In this document: piece after piece, positions 57,261 through 64,000 of the stretch
How the letters are laid out: the number at the start of each line of letters is the position of its first letter
Position numbering within the stretch: position 1 is the first letter of the stretch
Origin: Capitulum mitella
Lineage: Eukaryota > Arthropoda > Thecostraca > Pollicipedomorpha > Pollicipedidae
Assembly: GCA_030062745.1 (NCBI GenBank)
Contig: CP099845.1
Span: 18,826,903 to 18,890,902 of the forward strand
DNA: 64,000 nt
Reading direction: 5' to 3'
The notes under the pieces: generated by a model
The model's input: the letters and a program-made list of their open reading frames with translations, nothing else
What the model was told of the DNA's origin: nothing
The model's database searches: none
Made by a program: the position numbers and the translations under genes

Positions 57261-57689
57261 CTGTGTGCAGTACAGGTTTGCTCAGGAAGCAGCTCAGGAA
57301 GGTGAGTGACATTAACCACAGAAGCAGTCCTTCATTTTAACAAACGTTTTCGTGGAAAAAAAAAATTGTTCATGTAAGCCCGTATGCACAAGAAGGTTTG
57401 TGTGACATGAAGTACAGAAGCAATCCTTCGACATGATGGTAGAATTGACCTTGCGCTCTGTTTCAATTCACGTGACGTCCGAGGTCAATTCTGACACGTG
57501 CAGGGACAATTTGCCCCGATTTTTAACCCTTTAGAATGGGAGTTTTTTTATTTCTCGCCGCTACATTGTTAAGAAAACATCCAACTTCATCATGCAATTA
57601 GGGAAAAAGTCTAAGTTCGAAAGCCTCTAGTGCACTGCCTGAGATGTCAAACCCGTTTCAATTGGCCCACTCCCCTTCTTTGTGAGCAG

Positions 57690-57775
57690 GCTGAATTCGG
57701 ACGTATATATATAAAATTATATATATAATAATATATATATATATAATTATAAATATATGCATATATATAATTTTG
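57690..57775. repeat. AT-rich microsatellite just right of the duplication
   Basis: Interrupted (AT)n with inverted blocks such as AAAATTATATATATAAT and TATATATAATTTT, about 70 bases past the unit B boundary. Confidence 0.8.
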
Positions 57776-57778
57776 CGG

Positions 57779-58054
57779 GACGTTTGGGTTTCGGGGTCTT
57801 TGCAGTACAGTTTTGCCCGGTTTCCGAACGTCCAGGATCTCCGGCTGCTCAGGGTCTACATCTTGCACCATTGGCTTTGTTTTGCAAGGGTGCACGTGGA
57901 TAGTTTGGTCTCCTAGCAGTCTTAAAGACTTTCGGGTGAGATGTTCACTAGGACCGTGGTCTAATCCTCGCTCCGAAAACCACCGAGGAATCTTTATCAG
58001 GTGGGCTATGATAGCATTGCCCACATCGACTATCACGCCGTCTGCCGCGTTCAC
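57779..58054 (-). other. Unrecognised open frame
   Basis: A minus-strand frame beginning MNAADGVIVDVGNAIIAHLI and continuing to RPRNPNVPQNY before it enters AT repeats. Composition looks protein-like, but I recognise no family and see no promoter or splice support. It could be a TE fragment. Confidence 0.2.
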
Positions 58055-58079
58055 CCTCTCATGCTCTGAGTAGAAATTT

Positions 58080-59500
58080 GGTAAGATTTGGATTTGGGGA
58101 ATGACGTGTAAGTGTGCATAACTGAGAGTGTAGATCTACATAGAGTGTAGATGGCAGATTGCCGGTGTGGGGAGGGGGAGAACAGGTGTCTGTCCACCAG
58201 TTGTGCCAATGCCAATGTCAATGCCGCTGAATCCCTGAATCAGAGGGCAGCATCGCCACTCGCTCCGTGGCCTAGACTATTGTGGGTGGCGGTAGAAGGT
58301 GCTTGTTGTGAATGTTGTGGTGATCTGATTGCTTCGTAAATGGTTGGAGCCGTTTTGGGGGTTGCCAGTCGGTGGCTTGGGCCTAGTGCTGTAGGAAATC
58401 GGGGGAGGGGGGAGGGAGGGCAAGAGAGCCACGGCTGCCCTTTGGGGCTGGAAATTTAACGTTGTTTATTCGTCGCAAATGAGCATTAATAAAAACTTCC
58501 GCAATTCGGAAATAAAGTGGACCAAATTCGAGGAGTTCTAGTTTTGAGGAGGGTTCGCCTATCCTGGCCTCCTCCGTGGTGAGATCATGGTGAAGCGCCT
58601 ACGTGGGTCTGAGTGTTTACGGTCCTGCCGACCTGGCGTGGTCTGCTCGGGGGTTATCGCAGATCTGGCTGGGGCTCAGGGCGGCGTCGGCCCAACGGCG
58701 TCTCTGTCGCTCAAGTGTTTGCGTAGAAAACTGTTTCGAGAACGTGCTATCACGGTGACGTGCGATGCAGACGTTCATCGGAGATAAATCCACACGGCCT
58801 AGGCGGAAGGGACAGTATTCAAACATTGGGTAAGCGGAGGCCTTTTCTATTGACGTCAAACAGTTGTGGAGATTGCCTGCGCGCGTTTCGGTCAGGAGCG
58901 CAGGCCGAACCGGAAAAAATTGTGTGGTTGTGGGGTGGGGGTGGGGGGAGGGGGATAATCGAGGCACAGAGACAGAGGAGATCGAGGATGTTTTGAGTTC
59001 CGCCAGCAGTGTACCGGTAATGGTCTAGTCATGAAGACCGGTCACCACATTCAGCCTCTTAAGTGGATCATAACATTCCTGCAAAGTGAGGTAATTTTTC
59101 CTCTTCGGTACACCGTTTCACATAGACAGATACACAATATCTCGTGTCTAGTCAGTGGGTGGTTCAAATAAAGACAGCCTTGAGGAGCACGTGCAGCCGG
59201 TGAAATTTACATGGACTCGGGGGCGTGTTCCAAAGCCCGGAAAACAGCTGCCTTCAGTAGACAGCAGAAAACGGCGGAAATCACCGGTTTTGTTGGACGA
59301 TGCATGCTGATATGACTACACCCACTGGATCCTCTCCTACACGTCAGTTTGACGCCACTCAGGCACGTACCCAGGATTTTCCTCAATGAAGGGAGGGCCT
59401 AGCAAAAAACGGCAGTTTTATGTAATCGACATCATGTTTAGCGCTCAGGAAAAACACGTGATGTTTGTTTTGCAGCATATATGATCATTGATCCGCATTC
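58080..59500. other. Intergenic sequence, nothing recognised
   Basis: No domain, RNA gene or transposon end was recognised. G-rich runs occur at about 58400 and 58935. Confidence 0.4.
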
Positions 59501-59616
59501 CTGCGAAATCGCTGAATATCTAATGCAGATCGTTTGACTCAGGAAGGAGTATTGCCCTATGACTCCCCTTGGCTACGTACCTGGCGCCTGTGGAGGCCAC
59601 ACAGAAGTATCTTTTG

Positions 59617-59815
59617 CGACTCCGTTGGTGTGCTCACACACCAGCGGAACACTAGTGGCGATGTTTTCATCTTCACACACCAACGGATCGTTAGTGGCGA
59701 CCTTTACACCTTCACGCGCCACCGGGTGGCCAATGGAGACCTTCTAACCTCACGCACCAACGGATTGCCAGTGAAGATCTTTTTAATTCTCATACCCGGA
59801 CTGGTCGCCACATGC
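59617..59815. repeat. About 45-bp minisatellite, roughly four units
   Basis: Units contain CACACACCAACGGATCGTTA then GTGGCGACCTTTACACCTT, diverging along the array. Two frames stay open through it, one giving a THQRxxSGDxFxF 15-residue repeat, but no gene context supports translation. Confidence 0.75.
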
Positions 59816-60111
59816 CAACGCACAAACCGTCAATGAACGGCGATGCACAAGACAGCAGCGAACATCGACAGGACGTGGCAAAACAATACTCGTGTTAACG
59901 AGTCCTCAAGTAGCGGTCTGGAAAACACTTGCTTCGACGCGGATATTGGACACAGGAATATCGGGAGCATCGCCGATATGCTTTTTTATAAATGTGGTCC
60001 GAGTAGTTGCGGGGTGATGTGGTGGGTCATAGCCCGCCCTAAGCATAGCTTGTTGCTGAAACTCCGATCCCTTTACCCAACCGAGCAATTTCTGGTAAGG
60101 GCTAATTTTGT

Positions 60112-60288
60112 AGCGAAAGTTTAACGTGCCGCCAAGGGTGCAGCACGGCCGTGTGGTACTCAGCTGGACCGCATGTTGGCCAGCTGCCAGCTGACCCACG
60201 GGCCAAATAGCGAGTGCCGAGGTGAGACGATCCCGTGTTGCCAGGACGGGGAGACCAGCGCTCTAATCATCTGAACTACCGATCACGT
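60112..60288 (-). mobile_element. tRNA-derived SINE candidate
   Basis: On the minus strand a Pol III A box-like TAGTTCAGATGATTAGAGCG (60278-60255 region) is followed by a B box-like GGATCGTCTCACC (60233-60221). A non-tRNA body and an ACGTTAAACTTT tail follow. The D-arm resembles a tRNA, but the acceptor and anticodon stems do not fold as a functional tRNA by eye. Confidence 0.55.
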
Positions 60289-60299
60289 TTACAGTAAAT

Positions 60300-63200
60300 A
60301 TTATGATGTTACGAGAAAAACCATGGAGTACGAAATCCTGGAATTCCACGGCACCAGCGTTGTCGACATCCAAACCGTGTTTTTCTTCTTGGACCAGACA
60401 CCAACTTCCATAACATGGAAACGTTCACATGCCATTCATTTTTGCTCGCCACTTCACAGTCGAAAGTATGTGATATTGCAGTGGGGCGGCTACCCCTGTC
60501 GGCCCCTTTGCGACGCCCGCGAACCTCAGCTTATCTCAGAGACCAGGGCTATGAACCTTGTGACGTCAGTCAGGTTCACAAGTTCTTGTGGACCGCGCGA
60601 AGTGCTAAGGCGGGTCAAAGCTCACGAGTGTACTTAAAGCAATGCGCTGAACGATGTCATCCGTTTCGGGCGACATCCGGTTCAGTCTGGAGGAGGGCTC
60701 ATTGCAGTTGCTGACTCGATGGGGCCAATGCACGTCCCCGAGAGAAAATGGTACTGGGGCAGCGTGAAAAAAAAATCATGGGATCACTTCTGGCGTCTTT
60801 AGAGGCTTCAGGAGGCTCCAGAGGGCGGGAACAGAGGCCCGGAAACCTGGATCGACAGTGCCGTTTGTCTCCAGAGAGCGAAACATGAAAGCGAAACCCG
60901 GGGCCCTCTCGTCTGCATGAGGGTATTCTGGATGGTTTTGATTAGGTAACGAGACTGCTAGGAGGGACTGAGCACGGAGCGAGAACGCCATACCGTACAG
61001 GCGAAACCGGACTTTGCGTGCAAACTCGCGCATGGGCTTCTGAGTTGCCGGAACTGAGTCATACAGAGAAATCGTCGATTTGCCCTCCAAATTGAAGAGA
61101 TAAGAATAAGAAACGATGATGACTGGTTGCCTCTAACATGCTTCTCTGAGATGCTTCTTCGGGTTTTAGTTCGCCATTTTGATTGGCCATCTGACGGCGC
61201 AGGGCTTTTGAAGACTTTCACAGTAAAACGTCCAGTCCAATTCCACCCATCTCGCAAGGGATCATGTGTCCAGGACCACAGGCCATCGCTCGTGGGGGAA
61301 TCTTCAGCGGAATAGTGCGGAAGCGGCGAGAACGCAGCGGCCGCAGCTGCGGGTGTTCGCTCCAGCCGGCCACGTCATGTCGCCGAGTAGATAAGCCGCG
61401 GAATGCAACGCCACGCCGGGGCTGATGTTTGCTTCGCAAAGTCCCCTGCGCTGATTACCCAAATGCGGTCGGCCAGCGCAGCGCTTTTCAGCGGCGATTG
61501 AAATAGGCTTGTGGCGTGGCACGGCTCAAAATATCGCCTGGCCACGCCCGAAAAATAACTTGGCTAAGAGACCTTACTAGCCCAAAACATCGACATAGCG
61601 CAGGGCCGCTTTTTACACAGATGTCAACGGGGAAGCAGCCTCGCTGCAAAAGGCAGTTTAGAAGCAAGAGGTAACCTCGGCACTGATGTTGACTTCTGAT
61701 CGGGACCCTGGTGCTTCAGAGACACGGACAGGGAAGACTCAGTTTCGACCCGTGCCGGACTTGGTGAACAGAAAGTATCCGTTAGGAGCACTTTGAAGGG
61801 CCCAGGGCACGCCCCGGCCGGGGCGGAGGCAGCGTTTTGCATGGCGTTCCCGCTGACGTCGCCACTGCACGCGGGCGGGACCTGCACTGCTTCCATCGTG
61901 TGCTGACTCCGCCACCTGCAGTACAAGTGAAAAACTAAAGACTACTGGACAGGCCGCGTTTCAAAGCTAGTCTTGGGAGGTAAGAAAAATTATCGTCTAC
62001 ACTTATAAATCGTTGTATTTCCTGGCAAAATGAGCTGCCAAGATAACTGGCATGACACGCCATAAGCCTTGGTATCGAAACAGGCTTAATGCAGCCACCG
62101 GCGTGCAGGTCCGTTTGCGCAATGCGCAGTGTGGATGTGGTGATGGCTGCCCGTCCTCATTGCTCGCCCTGGCCTCTTCCCCGTTTCTGACCGGGTTCCA
62201 TCTTCCGTCTCAGTCGTCTGTCTTCTTTCCTGTTCCAGTTCTAGTCCAGGTCCTCACTCGTGATTCATCACTCCCGTTCCCTGTCTGGTGTTCTCCATGC
62301 CTTTCTCCTAAGCAGTAATCCTCCTCCAGGCCCTAGTTTTCTGTTACGTTCCCCGCTCGAGTTGCGTTGTCGCTTTTTCCTGTCGTGCTTCCCAATCCTG
62401 GTTCCCTATCTAAGTTCTTGTCTCTTATCTCGGTCCCGTAACGTTCCCCTCGACTGGTCCACGGTCTGGTCATGGTTCTGCTCTCGCCTGTTGAGTTCTT
62501 TGCCTAACTTTGTTTATTTCCGGCGACATCTGTCTGGATTTGTCTTCAGCGCCACAATTAGCGACAGTTCTTTTTCAGCGGTTTTGAAATCCTGGAATCG
62601 GAGGTTGCCTTAAATTGCAGCACGGTTGTATAATTTTATTTTCAGCTATGAACAAAACGAGTGATTTCGTATCAGGACAGCAAAAGAATGCGCTTGACGT
62701 CGGCTACGATTTCGTCTCAGAAATGCATTCCTTTGCTTTCGAAATTGCAGTGCAAACGGAAACAGTGCGGCATTCACCAATATTCTCACTATGATCACGT
62801 GCCGTGGCCACCCCGTCCGGTGGACGGGGTCGGACCTTCAACACGATTCGCGGTCGGTACTTTGCTGCGTCTGATGGCGTGGCCGCCGATTTCGTATTGC
62901 CACCGGTTTCCGAGATCGGCACCTAGTTAGCCTTGTAGAGCGGTAGTTTTTGCCGTTGGCGCGAGAGACACACGCCACGTGCCGTTCTCAGCACGCATCG
63001 TTTGACGCACGATACGATTCTCCGATCGATTATCTGTCTATTGCTCCCGGTTTCACCTCGGTGAGACGCGGCTTCACCGAGATGGAACGCCTCAAAGCGG
63101 ACCCAGTCGATCGCGCGAGAAATTTTTTCGTGTTTTCCGAGTTAACGTGTTAACCCTATGGGAAACGTTTGTGCATGCCACGTGCCGCTACGGCGTCGCA

Positions 63201-63570
63201 CGCACACCACATTTTGGCAAAATTTAAGTTCGCACGAAACTAGTCACATGATCAAACTTCGGCCACGTGCCACAGATCATCTCTGTGCACCAGCTCGTCA
63301 AAAAGTGGCGGACACGTGCCATCTCATGTTTCATATTGCGGATTTATCAAATAACAAACTTTGTTTCCTGTTTCCCACATTGAAACTGGTTGACAGAATT
63401 CGGGGAGCTAAATTCAGCTTTGGAGGGGCCAAGATCCAAATTGGCAGGGTATGGCCCTCGCAAAAGAATACAGTTCTACACCCCTGCTTCTTACTAACGA
63501 AGTACAACTGTCGTAAAACGACGCAAACTCTGGAAGATGCTGATTTTGAAAAACGATGCTTCGCTTGCTG
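60300..63570. other. Intergenic sequence, nothing recognised
   Basis: Several open frames of 60-117 codons occur on both strands, with no recognisable domain and no splice framework. Confidence 0.4.
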
Positions 63571-63576
63571 GGCACT

Positions 63577-63617
63577 CTCAGCTGCTGTTTTTCCTACCAG
63601 GAAAAACAGCAGCTGAG
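63577..63617. repeat. Perfect 19-bp hairpin with 3-base loop
   Basis: CTCAGCTGCTGTTTTTCCT, loop ACC, AGGAAAAACAGCAGCTGAG. No T-run or gene end adjoins it. Confidence 0.95.
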
Positions 63618-64000
63618 TATGTCAAAAAACTACAAAAAAATGCTATGTAGCAGCCTGCGCTCATTTCTTTAAAAGAGTCGTCACAGTTGTCACTGTTCGT
63701 TGTTCACTGTTAGGGGCTCACTCTAGTTCACTTCCGCGCCGCGTAAATGACCAGGCAAAAATCGCAATATTCACAGCTGCAAAACTCCCACAACGCTGAC
63801 AGGATCATCCGCGTCCGGGAAGACAAGACAGCTCCGTCAGGAGAAGCCACATTTTGGATCACATCAACACGTGCAGTCATTGCAAAAGGCTTCTGCCCCC
63901 ATAAGTTCGGGAGAAGCTATTTGTGTCAGCGATTCCAGCAGGGCGGTCGCGGCTCCAGCTTCTCCACTTCCAACAGACATTTCGGCGCCAAGATCAGCGT

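Larger units (their letters stand above)
54634..57518 (+). mobile_element. pogo/Tigger-type element relic (unit B)
   Basis: Ends CGGGGCAGATTGTAACAG and GACAATTTGCCCCG are inverted relative to each other. Same caveat on the left boundary as in unit A. Confidence 0.5.
41329..57624. repeat. Tandem segmental duplication, unit B
   Basis: Direct copy of unit A without the 5.4 kb transposon. It has 344 bp at about 47230-47573 that unit A lacks, and lacks about 97 bp of the piggyBac-like MITE interior. Right boundary is at TTCGAAAGC, after which the sequence is unique. Confidence 0.95.

Noticed and set aside
60221-60288. Functional tRNA gene on the minus strand
   Set aside because: A and B boxes are present, but the acceptor and anticodon stems do not pair convincingly; the body and tail fit a SINE better.

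Overview
The window is animal genomic DNA, most likely from an arthropod. This is inferred from GT-AG introns with phase-0 junctions, a TATA box plus TCAGT initiator, short CCTAA (arthropod telomere-type) runs, and a TE mix of mariner, pogo, hAT, piggyBac-like and non-LTR relics. The host genes I recognise are GC-rich and sit in AT-richer, transposon-rich DNA. The exact taxon cannot be fixed from the sequence alone.

Layout. 1-1181 (-): 5' part of a DEAD-box RNA helicase of the DDX51/Dbp6 type, running off the left edge. 1.2-9.2 kb: no recognisable gene, only simple repeats. 9425-10318 (-): an intact, intronless secreted S1 serine protease with a well-spaced TATA/Inr promoter. 11-19.7 kb: repeat country, with degenerate GGCCC/CAGG-type arrays, two nested hAT-type elements (12094-17765 and 13924-15953, the inner one with a perfect 8-bp target duplication), a Tc1/mariner-type relic, and an AGGTCA-rich satellite split by the inner hAT. 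19777-57624: a direct tandem duplication of about 16 kb (unit A 19777-41328, unit B 41329-57624). Each unit carries, in the same order, an inverted coding-like repeat, a minisatellite, a non-LTR reverse transcriptase relic, a three-exon tetraspanin gene on the minus strand with a piggyBac-like MITE in intron 1, and a pogo/Tigger transposase relic. 57.6-64 kb: no clear gene, only a tRNA-derived SINE candidate, a 45-bp minisatellite and a perfect 19-bp hairpin.

Unit A alone carries a 5.4 kb DNA transposon (29634-35038) in tetraspanin intron 1. It has about 735-bp terminal inverted repeats and a 9-bp target duplication, and unit B preserves the empty site. It encodes a DDE transposase joined to a Ulp1-like (C48) protease through a Glu-Thr-Pro-Ala repeat linker. 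It also holds a mariner relic and an intronless, degenerate adenosine kinase fragment, so it looks like a gene-capturing element.

The most interesting biology is the tetraspanin pair. Introns, TM segments and flanks of the two copies are nearly identical, yet the large extracellular loop differs heavily, almost entirely by amino-acid-changing substitutions and small indels, and the cytoplasmic tails also differ. That pattern suggests rapid diversification of the extracellular face, or conversion from another paralogue, after a recent tandem duplication.
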